A stretch of 64,000 bases of DNA from Rhizobium sp. SEMIA4064 (GTDB lineage: Bacteria; Pseudomonadota; Alphaproteobacteria; Rhizobiales; Rhizobiaceae), in assembly GCF_003025035.1 (NCBI RefSeq), contig NZ_PYJN01000001.1:118501-182500 (forward strand). The letters run 5' to 3'. The notes beneath the pieces were generated by a model that saw only the letters and a program-made list of their open reading frames with translations, made no database searches and was not told the origin of the DNA. The position numbers and the translations under genes are program-made. Below, piece after piece: positions 1 through 9,667 of the stretch. Numbering within the stretch: position 1 is the stretch's first letter; each line of letters starts with the position of its first letter.

Positions 1-1064
<1,064 letters not shown>

Positions 1065-1301
1065 TTATCGCTGGCTTAGCTCCTGTTGCGCCAACTGACC
1101 TGCGGTTCACGCTGGCTCGTTACCATAGACCCGCTGCCCGGTCATCCTGGAATGCCGGGAAAACCAGTCCCGGCGTATATAAAGTTTGGCTTTGACAGAG
1201 AGAGCCGCAACGATTAAGGGGACCGGCTGATAATTTCCCTTAAAACGCCGGCTTCCCCGGCATTGCCGAATCTTTATTCGGCCATTCATGAGGCTTTGAC
1301 A

Positions 1302-1682
1302 GTGGCGAAAGCGGAACTTGGAACAAAACGTACCGATCCAGATACCGGCAAGAAGTTCTATGACCTGAACCGGGACCCGATCGTCTCGCCCTACACCGGC
1401 AAGTCCTGGCCCTTGTCCTTCTTCGAGGAAACCTCCGCTTCCAAGGAAGTTCCGGAAGAAGACGAAGTGGCTGAAGTCGATACCGAAAACACGGAAGTCG
1501 AACTCGTATCGCTCGAAGATGCCGATGAGGCTGCTACCGGCGACGATATTCCGGACATGGGCGATGACGATGTCGAAATCGGCGACGATGACGACGACAC
1601 CTTCCTCGAAGCCGACGAAGACGAAGATGACGACGACATGAGCGACATCATCGGCGTCACCGGCGACGACGACGACGTTTGA
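1302..1682 (+). CDS. TIGR02300 family protein (FYDLN acid domain)
   Basis: A 126-residue alphaproteobacterial protein of unknown function. The N-terminal 40 residues carry the family signature (AKAELGTKR, then KKFYDLNRDPIVSPYTG). The rest is extremely acidic, with long Asp/Glu runs to the C-terminus, and is probably disordered. I chose the GTG at 1302 because family members start MAKAELGTKR; an ATG-like extension to 1263 adds 13 unrelated residues. It is divergent from aroA. tRNA-Ala follows about 150 bases downstream. Metal or nucleic-acid-mimic roles are conceivable but unproven. Confidence 0.88.
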   Translation: MAKAELGTKRTDPDTGKKFYDLNRDPIVSPYTGKSWPLSFFEETSASKEVPEEDEVAEVDTENTEVELVSLEDADEAATGDDIPDMGDDDVEIGDDDDDTFLEADEDEDDDDMSDIIGVTGDDDDV

Positions 1683-1833
1683 TTTGCGAACAATCGGCCC
1701 GGTGAACAAGAAAAGTTTTCCGGGCCGAAAATTTCGGCTTGCTATCTGCAAAAACCAGAAGTAATAAGCCGCCACCCCGACGGGCGAAGCGCTCGGAAGG
1801 GACCCAGGGCCGGTCAAACGGCACCACCTTGAT

Positions 1834-1909
<76 letters not shown>

Positions 1910-2094
1910 CGCTTCGCCCTTACGGGCTTCGCGTGGCGCAGCCGCAGGAAACCGTTAGGCCGAAGCAGTGCCCGGCAAAGCCCGCAGGGCGACGACGGGC
2001 TTAAATCTCAATTACAAGCTTTGCGTAAGACAGCCACGGGAAACCGTTAAGCCAGTATGCTCGACATGATTCGCGGAGCGTGACGGCAAGCCTG
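1910..2094. other. tRNA-Ala trailer with a short direct repeat
   Basis: No gene is supported here. The motif GGAAACCGTTA(A/G)GCC occurs near 1949 and again near 2039. A CGCCC/GGGC hairpin follows the tRNA. An apparent reading frame starting inside the tRNA (1865-2050) is arginine-rich and is an artefact of tRNA-derived sequence. Confidence 0.4.
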
Positions 2095-2337
2095 ATGTGG
2101 TATGTTTACATTCTCCAGAGCGTCGATTTTCCCGAACAGCAATATACTGGATCTACGTCGGATCTTAAGCGGCGACTTGCGGATCACAATGCCGGCAAAT
2201 CAAGTCATACAGCAAAATTCGCGCCCTGGATTTTGCTCTGGTATTCCGCTTTTCCAGACAAATACAGAGCACTGGAATTTGAAACATATTTGAAATCTCA
2301 TTCTGGCAGGGCGTTTGCGAAGAAGAGACTTATTTGA
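2095..2337 (+). CDS. GIY-YIG nuclease superfamily protein (UPF0213/YhbQ type)
   Basis: An 80-residue single-domain GIY-YIG protein. It starts MWYVYILQS (the GIY-equivalent strand is VYI), followed by YTGSTSDLKRRLADHN and LEFETYLKS. The conserved Arg in KRRL and Glu in LEFE match the nuclease core. Stand-alone members of this size are common in Rhizobiales and their cellular role is not established. The ATG at 2095 matches family starts; a GTG at 2080 in the same frame, just after GGAG at 2075-2078, is an alternative. It lies shortly after tRNA-Ala, but no integrase or tRNA duplication accompanies it. Confidence 0.85.
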   Translation: MWYVYILQSVDFPEQQYTGSTSDLKRRLADHNAGKSSHTAKFAPWILLWYSAFPDKYRALEFETYLKSHSGRAFAKKRLI

Positions 2338-2706
2338 TCGGATTCGTTTGCCGATGAGGCGGAAGTCGGTCTCGCCTTTAACGAAACTACCCTTGCCAGT
2401 ACCTGTATCGATTGGCGCTCAGATCGCTGCCAAAAACTAGGCGGATTCTGATGCGTCACGTCATCTCGATGTCTACTATCCGACGCCTCATATTCAAGTA
2501 TCCTCATTATTCACAGGGGCGTGTTATTGACTGTCGAGGCATAATCGAGTAGGGGTGCGTGCCTTTTTTAAGGCATTGAAAATATACAATTTTTTGGAAT
2601 CACATTGAATATTTTTCGAATTTGCGTCGCGAACGAAGGTGAGAAACACTTGTCAAGTGGCGTGATTCGACATACAAAATCAACATCCTGTTGATGACAG
2701 GAGCCT
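2338..2706. other. AT-richer gene-poor stretch
   Basis: No coding region is convincing. Base composition is clearly lower in GC than the flanks, especially at 2560-2640 with several A/T runs. This suggests an intergenic remnant or acquired segment. I see no terminal repeats or transposase fragments. Confidence 0.4.
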
Positions 2707-2732
2707 AAAAGGCCCCCACCGCAATGGGGGCC
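2707..2732 (-). terminator. Intrinsic terminator of the 42-residue protein gene
   Basis: The stem GGCCCCCA (2711-2718) pairs with TGGGGGCC (2725-2732) around a six-base loop. In the minus direction it is followed by TTTT. It lies 34 bases past the stop codon of the small gene at 2766-2894. Confidence 0.8.
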
Positions 2733-2765
2733 CCAATCCAGGCACAAGTCTAGGGGAAGTCTGGG

Positions 2766-2894
2766 TTAAACCGTAGTCGCGCGGCAACGCGGCCAGCGGC
2801 GGCAGTGCGAACAAACATGTTCCCACTGGCCCAGACGGAACCGCCAGTAGTCAGCAACTGACACTGGGCGGAATGCGGGACATGATATTCTCAT
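2766..2894 (-). CDS. Small 42-residue protein with a CSHC motif, unknown function
   Basis: The product is short and basic/aromatic. It starts MRISCPAFRPVS and ends in WPRCRATTV. The middle holds DYWRFRLGQWE followed by a CxxC pair (CSHC) and one further Cys near the end, which could bind a metal. It has no signal peptide or membrane segment. The start is set by an excellent Shine-Dalgarno site (AAAGGAGAGGG, 2897-2907) six bases before the ATG. A longer frame from 2957 has a weaker site. A dedicated promoter and terminator enclose it, so it appears monocistronic. I do not recognise the family. Confidence 0.6.
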   Translation of the reverse strand: MRISCPAFRPVSVADYWRFRLGQWEHVCSHCRRWPRCRATTV

Positions 2895-2900
2895 ATCCCT

Positions 2901-2925
2901 CTCCTTTCTCTTTAAGAGCAAGGAG
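2901..2925 (-). promoter_or_regulatory. Shine-Dalgarno-sequestering hairpin
   Basis: On the minus strand CTCCTT (2925-2920) pairs with AAGGAG (2906-2901), the ribosome binding site of the 42-residue gene. The inner stem CTCT/AGAG (2918-2915 with 2911-2908) closes a TAA loop, with one G-A mismatch between the stems. The geometry would block ribosome access and suggests translational control. Confidence 0.55.
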
Positions 2926-3028
2926 GACCCGCTCTCACCAGTCCTTCGGCGCTTCATGCGACGAAGCTAAACCTCCCTGGTTGCTACCAAGAATGCCGCC
3001 TGAATGCTGCGGACAAGTGATGCCAATC

Positions 3029-3057
3029 TAATACTAGCATCGTGGCTTAGAGGCAAG
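3029..3057 (-). promoter_or_regulatory. Predicted promoter of the 42-residue gene
   Basis: On the minus strand CTTGCC (3057-3052) and GTATTA (3034-3029) are spaced by 17 bases. The first is close to the alphaproteobacterial -35 consensus CTTGAC. Transcription from about 3022 would give a leader of roughly 130 bases. Confidence 0.35.
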
Positions 3058-3477
3058 GTGAGCCTGCGTGGGATGCCTCTAATTCCCCAGTAATTCCTCA
3101 TAGAGGGGCATTTGACTATAGATTCACTATTTACCGAGTCTAGTAGAAAGGCTCTCAGCGGGGCTGTATGTCAATTTTATTGCCGTGCCGCACTTGTTCT
3201 GGCGGCGGCACTCAGCTAGCGATTCGACTTCTCGTGGCATCGAGGGAGCAATTTAACGGTTTCAACATAAGAACAGTTCTTCGTATCCCGATTAGACCCT
3301 AAGGCTGATTGATCCGCGGTTTCCCTGACAGCACTTACCCTGCATCCCGCACCCCTTCTCCCCGCCCACCCAACCAAAATCGCCACATTGCAGCGCACAA
3401 AAATCTGCTAGGAAAAAACGAATCGTTTTCTGCTGTTGCTCTTGAGAGCTCCAGCTCGACACGCCCGAGGATGCATC
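3058..3477. other. Gene-free stretch between the small protein gene and ydcF
   Basis: Overlapping frames on both strands at 3292-3698 show no domain and have the composition of shadows of the ydcF region. I see no RNA gene or repeat. Confidence 0.4.
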
Positions 3478-4269
3478 TTGTTCGTTTTTTCGAAACTGGT
3501 CTGGATTTTTGGTCAGCCGCTGTCGCTGGCTTTTTTCTTCGGTGTATTGGGCCTGATCGGCAGCCTTGTTCGCAGGCGCTTTCTTGCGATCGTCTCGTCG
3601 CTGCTGTCGGTCCTGATCCTGTTCGTCGCGCTTTATACGACCGCCGGCGCCTATATCGTGCAGGGGCTGGAGGAGCGGTTTCCGCATCCGGCGGCTGATC
3701 CTGCCGATCTCAAATGTATGATCGTTCTCGGCGGTGCCACGCAGAATGAGGTGACGACGGCGCGGGGTGGGTATGAGCTCGATTCGGCTGGCGATCGTCT
3801 CATCGAGACGTTGCGGCTGGCGCAGAAGTTTCCGCAGGCACGTATCGTCGTCTCCGGCGGCGATGGTTCGATCAGTGGCAATTACGAGGGGGATGCGGTC
3901 ATTTCTGAGCGCTTCTTTGTTGCGCTCGGCCTCTCGAAGGATCGGCTTGTCGAGGACACGACCTCGCGCACCACCTTTGAGAATGCGGTCAACACCAAGC
4001 AGCTCCTGGCGCAGAACGGTCTTTCCGGTTGCCTGTTGATCACATCAGGCTTCCACATGCCGCGCTCCATGGGCATTTTCCGCAAGCAAGGCATCGATGT
4101 TGTCCCCTGGCCGGTCGATTACCGCAGCACGGGCAAGGAAACGCTGGGCTTCGATTTCACCCAGCCGTCGCTGAATGCGCAGTTGCTGGCGACGGGCGTC
4201 CGCGAATGGATCGGTCTCGTCGGCTATTACGCCGCCGGCCGTACCTCGGCGCTGTATCCCGGCCCCTAA
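3478..4269 (+). CDS. YdcF family (DUF218) membrane-anchored protein
   Basis: A 263-residue protein with two N-terminal membrane segments (about 9-28 and 34-55) followed by a DUF218 domain. Family motifs are CMIVLGGATQNE, IVVSGGDGS, DTTSRTTFENA and TSGFHMPRS. In the ElyC/SanA/YdcF family this domain faces the periplasm and is linked to envelope maintenance; the chemistry is not established. I placed the start at the TTG at 3478, seven bases after GAGG (3467-3470), because it gives MFVFSKLVW directly before the first membrane segment. A TTG at 3436 would add 14 unlikely residues. Confidence 0.85.
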   Translation: MFVFSKLVWIFGQPLSLAFFFGVLGLIGSLVRRRFLAIVSSLLSVLILFVALYTTAGAYIVQGLEERFPHPAADPADLKCMIVLGGATQNEVTTARGGYELDSAGDRLIETLRLAQKFPQARIVVSGGDGSISGNYEGDAVISERFFVALGLSKDRLVEDTTSRTTFENAVNTKQLLAQNGLSGCLLITSGFHMPRSMGIFRKQGIDVVPWPVDYRSTGKETLGFDFTQPSLNAQLLATGVREWIGLVGYYAAGRTSALYPGP

Positions 4270-4319
4270 CTACGTGGCCCAGCCCGTAACTACATGGCTG
4301 GCCCTTTCGGCCATAACAC

Positions 4320-4802
4320 CTATTTTTTCGCGACGGTGACGAATTTCACGCCGCGGACGCGGACGGTGATTTCACAAGGGTCACCCTCGGTGCGGTCGCA
4401 GAAGTGCGGGTGCATTTTCATGACCAGCACCATGTTGCCGAAGCGCTGGATGAAATCGTAGCCATAGATCCGTGCGGTGGCGACGAGAATATAGCCGCCC
4501 TCGGCGACATGGATGTAGAAGTTGTACGGGCAGCCCTCGTCGGTGCAGTCGGGGCCCTTTTCTCCCTTGCAGGTAAGCTCGCCCTCGTTGACGACGATGT
4601 CGGTCAGCGTGTCGTTGTTGATGTCCCGTTCGGTGGCGAAACCGTCGCCGAAGCTCGCCTGGCCCTCGCAACGCTTGGTGAAGTGTTCCTTCTCGAAGGC
4701 CACCGGATCTTGCACCAGCGATTGCTGCGCTTGCGCCACGACGGGCATGATCACGAGCGCGATGAGATTCAGGATCACGATCAGCAGGGATTTCACCGGC
4801 AT
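4320..4802 (-). CDS. Exported protein of unknown function
   Basis: A 160-residue protein with a clear Sec signal peptide (hydrophobic residues 4-22, cleavage probably after AQA near 26). The mature part has Cys residues in CEGQ, TCKGEKGPDC, EGC, FC and DPC, which suggests disulfides in the periplasm. NNDTLTDIVV resembles an FG-GAP/VCBS-like loop. No enzyme motif is visible. It is convergent with ydcF and divergent from the UPF0126 gene. Confidence 0.7.
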   Translation of the reverse strand: MPVKSLLIVILNLIALVIMPVVAQAQQSLVQDPVAFEKEHFTKRCEGQASFGDGFATERDINNDTLTDIVVNEGELTCKGEKGPDCTDEGCPYNFYIHVAEGGYILVATARIYGYDFIQRFGNMVLVMKMHPHFCDRTEGDPCEITVRVRGVKFVTVAKK

Positions 4803-4938
4803 TTCCTCTTGAAGGCGCAGGATCGGCCGCAGGGTTGTGGCGACCGCTGCGCCATCTTTGCACCTGCCTGCTTGCGCGGCCCTTGCCGCCGTGATTCACT
4901 TCGTCGAAAATCGCGCCGGCACTCTCCTGGAGCCTCGA

Positions 4939-5574
4939 ATGTCGCTTCTTTCGTTTCTCGACTATGCCGGCGTCGCCCTCTTTGCCGCGACCGGCGCGCT
5001 GTCGGCCTCGCGCAAGCAGCTCGATCTGATTGGTTTCCTGTTTCTCGCGGCGGTCACCGGGATCGGCGGCGGTACGCTCAGGGATATCATCCTCGGCCGC
5101 GTGCCGGTCTTCTGGGTGCTGAACCCCACCTATATCATCATCTGCGCCATAGCCGGCGTGCTCGTCTTCTTCACCGCGCATCTGTTCGAATCGCGCTACC
5201 GGCTGCTGATCTGGCTGGATGCGATCGGTCTGTCGGCCTATTGCGTCATGGGCGCGGCCAAGGGCATGGCGGCGACGGGCTCTCCAACGGTTGCCATCGT
5301 CACCGGCGCGCTGACGGCAACCTTTGGCGGCATCCTGCGCGATCTCCTAGCAAACGAGCCCTCGGTGCTGCTGCGGCCGGAAATCTATGTGACCGCCGCG
5401 CTCGTCGGCGCTGGCGTCTTCACCGCTGCCAACGCCACCACCATGCCGCTCTATGCCTCAGCGGCACTTGGCGTCACCGCAGCCTTTATCGTACGCGGCG
5501 GCGCACTCTGGTTCGGCTGGACCTTCCCGACTTACCATCATAAGCCCGGCCGGCATCCCGACGATGTGATGTGA
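4939..5574 (+). CDS. UPF0126/TRIC-type trimeric intracellular cation channel family protein
   Basis: A 211-residue inner-membrane protein of about seven hydrophobic segments built from two repeats. The diagnostic glycine motifs are GIGGGTLRDIILGRVPVFW and FGGILRDLLANEPSVL. Bacterial members form TRIC-like channels; E. coli YicG has been linked to glycine uptake, so the substrate here cannot be fixed. The ATG at 4939 has GGAG six bases upstream and starts right before the first segment. An extension to 4837 is not supported. Confidence 0.88.
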   Translation: MSLLSFLDYAGVALFAATGALSASRKQLDLIGFLFLAAVTGIGGGTLRDIILGRVPVFWVLNPTYIIICAIAGVLVFFTAHLFESRYRLLIWLDAIGLSAYCVMGAAKGMAATGSPTVAIVTGALTATFGGILRDLLANEPSVLLRPEIYVTAALVGAGVFTAANATTMPLYASAALGVTAAFIVRGGALWFGWTFPTYHHKPGRHPDDVM

Positions 5575-5578
5575 AATG

Positions 5579-5650
5579 GGAGGCAGTAGGAATTAGCCAG
5601 TAGGCAGTAGCAAACGGCTGGATGACAGCTCTACTGCCGACTGCCTATCA
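5579..5650. repeat. GGCAGTAG-type short repeats and inverted copy
   Basis: AGGCAGTAG occurs twice (about 5582 and 5603) and an inverted form (CTACTGCCGACTGCCT) at about 5630. The element sits between convergent genes and could act as a bidirectional terminator. Confidence 0.45.
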
Positions 5651-6064
5651 CTGCTTGCGGCGCAGGCGAATGACCACGTCGACATGGGCGATTTCCATGC
5701 CCCTCGGCGGTTCCGGCAGATTGCCGATCGTCAGATTGCTGATCGGAATATCCAGCACTTCGTTCTGGCCTTCGATGAAGAAGTGGTGGTGGTCGGACAC
5801 GTTGGTGTCGAAATAGGTCTTGGTGCTTTCGACGGCGAGCACGCGGATCAGGCCGGCCTCGGTGAACTGATGCAACGTGTTGTAGACGGTGGCGAGCGAA
5901 ACCGGCACGCCGGCGGTGACCGCCTCTTCGTGCAGTTCCTCGACGGTTAAGTGGCGGTCGCCCTTGGCGAAGAGAAGGTCGCCTAGTGCGACACGTTGTC
6001 GGGTCGGTCTCAGGCCTGCGCTGCGCAGCCTGGTTTCGATCGCGATTTCGGCCTCTTCCGCCAT
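5648..6064 (-). CDS. irr: Irr, iron response regulator of the Fur superfamily
   Basis: A 138-residue transcription factor. In rhizobia Irr represses or activates iron and haem genes when iron is scarce and is inactivated by haem. The winged-helix part includes LRPTRQRVALGDLL (about 18-31) and the recognition region SLATVYNTLHQF (56-67). The HHH triplet at 92-94 matches the histidine cluster that binds haem in rhizobial Irr. The Bradyrhizobium haem regulatory GCP motif at the N-terminus is missing, as in other Rhizobiaceae. It is divergent from fabA across about 300 bases. Confidence 0.93.
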   Translation of the reverse strand: MAEEAEIAIETRLRSAGLRPTRQRVALGDLLFAKGDRHLTVEELHEEAVTAGVPVSLATVYNTLHQFTEAGLIRVLAVESTKTYFDTNVSDHHHFFIEGQNEVLDIPISNLTIGNLPEPPRGMEIAHVDVVIRLRRKQ

Positions 6065-6362
6065 TCAGGGAACTCCGGATTCCTGATCTCTATAAATCTT
6101 TACTAAGCCATATAACTTTTGCCTGGATTGCTTTCAATAGTTTCGATGGGGTGGGAAGGCGGCCAAAAGCCGTAAAAAGAAGGTTCTTGGCGCATTTGCC
6201 TCTGGTAGCAACCCTGGCCTTCCTGTATGCGACCACCACATAACAGTGAAGTGTGTCCGATAGGGCGATGGAATGCGAGCGTCATGCTTGCGCTTCATTT
6301 TCTGTCGATCTTACACTAAAGCTTCACATCAATCGGCATTTGCGCGGGGGAAACGGAACTTT
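6065..6362. other. irr-fabA divergent intergenic region
   Basis: About 300 bases with no credible gene. It should hold promoters for irr (minus) and fabAB-fabI (plus). I could not identify an unambiguous iron control element. Confidence 0.4.
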
Positions 6363-6878
6363 ATGACGACGAGACAATCCAGCTTCAACTATGAGGAAAT
6401 CCTGTCCTGCGGCCGCGGCGAACTGTTCGGCCCGGGCAATGCGCAGCTTCCCTTGCCGCCGATGCTGATGGTCCATCGCATTACAGATATTTCCGAAACC
6501 GGTGGCGCCTTCGACAAGGGCTACATTCGCGCCGAATACGACGTGCGTCCCGACGACTGGTACTTCCCCTGCCATTTTGCCGGCAATCCGATCATGCCGG
6601 GCTGCCTCGGCCTTGATGGCATGTGGCAGTTGACCGGCTTCTTCCTCGGCTGGCTCGGCGAGCCCGGCCGTGGCATGGCGCTGTCCACGGGCGAAGTGAA
6701 GTTCAAGGGCATGGTTCGTCCGGATACCAAGCTTCTCGAATACGGCATCGACTTCAAGCGCGTCATGCGCGGCCGCCTCGTCCTCGGCACCGCCGACGGC
6801 TGGCTGAAGGCCGATGGCGAGGTCATCTATCAGGCGACAGACCTGCGCGTAGGCCTGTCCAAGGACAAGACTGCCTGA
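6363..6878 (+). CDS. fabA: 3-hydroxydecanoyl-ACP dehydratase/isomerase
   Basis: FabA dehydrates 3-hydroxydecanoyl-ACP and isomerises trans-2- to cis-3-decenoyl-ACP, the branch point of unsaturated fatty acid synthesis. The protein has 171 residues, the usual length. The hotdog fold carries catalytic His71 ([15 protein letters not shown]) and Asp85 (LGLDGMWQ). The ATG at 6363 follows GGAAAC and gives [10 protein letters not shown], as in relatives. It is first of the fabA-fabB-fabI run; fabB follows after 52 bases. Confidence 0.97.
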   Translation: MTTRQSSFNYEEILSCGRGELFGPGNAQLPLPPMLMVHRITDISETGGAFDKGYIRAEYDVRPDDWYFPCHFAGNPIMPGCLGLDGMWQLTGFFLGWLGEPGRGMALSTGEVKFKGMVRPDTKLLEYGIDFKRVMRGRLVLGTADGWLKADGEVIYQATDLRVGLSKDKTA

Positions 6879-6930
6879 GCTGCGGCACCGCCGCCCCACA
6901 AAGACAGAGCTTTTAGAAAAGGTCATCGAC

Positions 6931-8154
6931 ATGAGACGGGTAGTAGTTACGGGTCTGGGTATTGTCTCTTCGATTGGAAACGATGCGCAGGAAGTCACCG
7001 CCTCGCTGCGCGAAGCCAAGTCGGGCATTTCTTTCTCCTCCGATTTCGCCGAACACGGTTTCAAGTGCCAGGTCTGGGGCTCGCCGAAGATCGACACGAC
7101 GGATCTGGTCGACCGCCGCGCCATGCGCTTCCTGTCGCAGGGCGGCGCGTGGAACCACGTCGCCATGAAGCAGGCGATTGCCGATAGCGGCCTCGAAGAG
7201 AGCGACATCAGCAATGAGCGCACCGGCATCATCATGGGCTCGGGTGGTCCGTCGACCCGTACGCTGATCGAAGCCGCCGATATCACCCGCAAGAACAACA
7301 GCCCGAAGCGCATCGGCCCCTTCGCCGTGCCGAAGTCGATGTCGTCGACGGCATCGGCGACGCTTGCCACCTGGTTCAAGATTCACGGCGTCAACTATTC
7401 TATTTCCTCGGCCTGCTCGACCTCGGCGCACTGCATCGGCAATGCCGCCGAGATGATCCAGTGGGGCAAGCAGGACGTCATGTTCGCCGGCGGCCACGAA
7501 GATCTCGACTGGACGATGTCGAACCTCTTCGACGCCATGGGCGCCATGTCCTCCGACTTCAACGAAAATCACCCGGAAACCGCTTCGCGCGCCTATGACG
7601 CCAAGCGCGATGGCTTCGTCATCGCCGGCGGCGCCGGCGTGCTGGTGCTGGAAGAGCTGGAACATGCCAAGGCGCGCGGCGCCAAGATCTACGCCGAAAT
7701 CGTCGGCTACGGCGCCACTTCGGACGGCTACGACATGGTCGCGCCGTCGGGCGAGGGCGCTATGCGCTGCATGCGTCAGGCACTCGCGACCGTGAAGGGC
7801 GATATCGACTACATCAACACCCACGGCACCTCGACGCCTGTCGGCGACAGCAAGGAAATCGGCGCCATTCGCGAGGTATTCGGAGCCAAGATCCCGCCGA
7901 TCCAGTCGACCAAGTCGCTGACGGGCCATTCGCTCGGCGCAGCCGGCGTGCAGGAATCGATCTACTCGATCCTGATGATGCAGGAGCGCTTCATCGGCGA
8001 AAGCGCTCATATCACCGAACTCGACCCGGAATTCGAAGGTGTGCCGATCGTGCGCAAGCGCATCGACAATGCCAAGATCGACACGGCTCTTTCCAATTCC
8101 TTCGGCTTCGGCGGCACCAACGCGACGCTCGTATTCCAGCGCTATAACGGATAA
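6931..8154 (+). CDS. fabB: 3-oxoacyl-ACP synthase I
   Basis: FabB condenses malonyl-ACP with acyl-ACP, including the cis-3-decenoyl product of FabA. At 407 residues it is a full-length thiolase-fold KAS. The triad is Cys162 ([10 protein letters not shown]), His298 ([11 protein letters not shown]) and His333 (TGHSLGAAG). The C-terminal GFGGTN motif is present. Only four bases separate its stop from the fabI start, which points to translational coupling. Confidence 0.97.
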   Translation: MRRVVVTGLGIVSSIGNDAQEVTASLREAKSGISFSSDFAEHGFKCQVWGSPKIDTTDLVDRRAMRFLSQGGAWNHVAMKQAIADSGLEESDISNERTGIIMGSGGPSTRTLIEAADITRKNNSPKRIGPFAVPKSMSSTASATLATWFKIHGVNYSISSACSTSAHCIGNAAEMIQWGKQDVMFAGGHEDLDWTMSNLFDAMGAMSSDFNENHPETASRAYDAKRDGFVIAGGAGVLVLEELEHAKARGAKIYAEIVGYGATSDGYDMVAPSGEGAMRCMRQALATVKGDIDYINTHGTSTPVGDSKEIGAIREVFGAKIPPIQSTKSLTGHSLGAAGVQESIYSILMMQERFIGESAHITELDPEFEGVPIVRKRIDNAKIDTALSNSFGFGGTNATLVFQRYNG

Positions 8155-8158
8155 GGCA

Positions 8159-8965
8159 ATGACGGGAATCATGCAGGGTAAGCGCGGCCTCATCATGGGC
8201 GTCGCAAACAATCATTCGATTGCCTGGGGTATTTCAAAGGCGCTTGCTGCCGAAGGCGCGGAACTGGCTTTCACATTCCAGGGCGAGGCGCTCGGCAAGC
8301 GCGTCAAGCCGCTTGCTGCCGAAGTTGGCTCCGATTTCCTTCTGCCTTGCGATGTCGAAGATATCGCTTCAGTCGATTCCGTCTTCGACCAGATCAAGGA
8401 ACGCTGGGGCAGGCTGGACTTCATCGTCCATGCCATCGGCTTTTCCGATAAGGCCGAGCTAAAGGGTCTCTACGCCAACACCACGCGCGATAATTTCACT
8501 CGCACCATGGTGATCTCCTGCTTCTCCTTCACCGAGATCGCCAAGCGCGCCGCCGAGCTGATGGTCGAAGGCGGCAGCATGCTGACGCTGACCTATAACG
8601 GCTCGACGCGCGTCATCCCGAACTACAACGTCATGGGCGTCGCCAAGGCGGCCCTGGAAGCCTCCGTGCGTTATCTCGCCGCCGATTACGGCCCGCGCGG
8701 CATCCGCGTCAACGCCATCTCCGCCGGCCCGATCCGAACGCTCGCCGGCGCCGGCATTTCCGACGCCCGCGCCATTCTCTCGTGGAACCAGCGCAACGCG
8801 CCGCTGCGCAAGTCGGTCACCATAGACAATGTCGGCTCGTCGTCGCTCTATCTCTTGTCCGATCTATCGGCTGGCGTCACCGGTGAAATTCATTTTGTCG
8901 ATGCCGGCTACAACATCACCTCGATGCCGACGCTGGAAACGCTGTCGAGCGCGGACGCCGAGTAA
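8159..8965 (+). CDS. fabI: Enoyl-ACP reductase (NADH)
   Basis: FabI reduces trans-2-enoyl-ACP, the last step of each elongation cycle. The 268-residue SDR-type protein has the nucleotide region MGVANNHSIAWG. Its catalytic residues Tyr156 and Lys163 (YNVMGVAK) fall at the same numbers as in E. coli, with Tyr146 in LTYNGS. Two ATGs (8159 and 8171) are possible; the first is used because it lies closest to the fabB stop. An intrinsic terminator follows at 9025. Confidence 0.95.
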   Translation: MTGIMQGKRGLIMGVANNHSIAWGISKALAAEGAELAFTFQGEALGKRVKPLAAEVGSDFLLPCDVEDIASVDSVFDQIKERWGRLDFIVHAIGFSDKAELKGLYANTTRDNFTRTMVISCFSFTEIAKRAAELMVEGGSMLTLTYNGSTRVIPNYNVMGVAKAALEASVRYLAADYGPRGIRVNAISAGPIRTLAGAGISDARAILSWNQRNAPLRKSVTIDNVGSSSLYLLSDLSAGVTGEIHFVDAGYNITSMPTLETLSSADAE

Positions 8966-9024
8966 ATTTCCGACATCCGGATACCGAGGCCGTCGCCTCG
9001 ACTGTGCAAATCTGCAATATATTG

Positions 9025-9052
9025 GGGCCGCTGCGAGCGGCCCTAGTTTTTT
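9025..9052 (+). terminator. Intrinsic terminator after fabI
   Basis: GGGCCGCT (9025-9032) pairs with AGCGGCCC (9036-9043) around GCG, followed by TAG and T6 (9047-9052). The T run merges with the TTGGAGG ribosome binding site (9051-9057) of the next gene. Confidence 0.8.
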
Positions 9053-9062
9053 GGAGGCCCGC

Positions 9063-9416
9063 GTGTCGCATCAGATTTGTATCTTCTGCCGCACGTCGGA
9101 ACTGACCATCCTCACCGAAAATTCGGCTAACTTCGCGATCAGAGACAAATTCCCGGTTAGGCCGCTGCACACACTGATCATTCCCAAGCGCCATGTGACC
9201 GATATTTTTGCGACCGATGCGCAAGAGCGTGAAGCCATCCACGAACTTGCCATGCAGTGCCGAGAGGCAATCGGCACAGAGGACGCATCCGTCAGCGGAT
9301 TCAATTTCGGCTCGAATATTGGCCGTGCAGCCGGTCAGAAAATCTTTCACGCACATGTCCACCTGATCCCGCGCCGTCTGGGTGAGGTGGAGCTGCCGGC
9401 AGCGCGACTGGACTGA
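9063..9416 (+). CDS. HIT family (histidine triad) nucleotide-binding protein
   Basis: A 117-residue member of the HIT superfamily, which hydrolyses or transfers nucleotides linked to phosphate, sulfate or amines. The triad is His96/His98/His100 (HAHVHLIPR). An N-terminal CxxC-like pair (CIFCR) is typical of zinc-containing HIT proteins. The GTG start at 9063 is fixed by TTGGAGG five bases upstream; a longer frame running back into fabI is spurious. Confidence 0.9.
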   Translation: MSHQICIFCRTSELTILTENSANFAIRDKFPVRPLHTLIIPKRHVTDIFATDAQEREAIHELAMQCREAIGTEDASVSGFNFGSNIGRAAGQKIFHAHVHLIPRRLGEVELPAARLD

Positions 9417-9439
9417 GCGGCTGTGCTGCCGCAAACATT

Positions 9440-9667
9440 GTGAATGCTGATGACACCCTCGGTTTCGACAGGTTCGCCTTTCACCGGATTTTCGCGCGGT
9501 TGGATGCGAAGAACATCGGATCCATCGGCGTCGTCGAACGGCTTGGTCTGCGGCGCGAGGCGCATCTGATCGAAAACGATCGCTTCAACGGCATCTGGGG
9601 CGACGAATATGTCTATGCCGTGCTGAGCCGCGAATGGGCCTCCAAGGCGCCGAATCGGGCGCGTTAA
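9440..9667 (+). pseudogene. GNAT acetyltransferase remnant (C-terminal part)
   Basis: About 75 codons resemble only the C-terminal third of RimJ-type GNAT acetyltransferases: RIFARLDAKNIGSIGVVERLG (acetyl-CoA loop end), LGLRREAHLIEND and DEYVYAVLSREW. The N-terminal strands and the pantetheine-binding part are missing. No Shine-Dalgarno site precedes the GTG. A decayed gene after deletion of its 5' part is the simplest reading. Confidence 0.65.

Noticed and set aside
1107-1817. 236-codon minus-strand frame opposite the TIGR02300 gene
   Set aside because: Its Val/Phe-rich middle is just the complement of the Asp/Glu codons of the acidic tail.
6913-8211. 432-codon minus-strand frame opposite fabB
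   Set aside because: It is antisense to a clear KAS I gene, begins in the fabI start region, lacks any domain and has the His/Arg/Gly-rich composition typical of GC-rich shadows.
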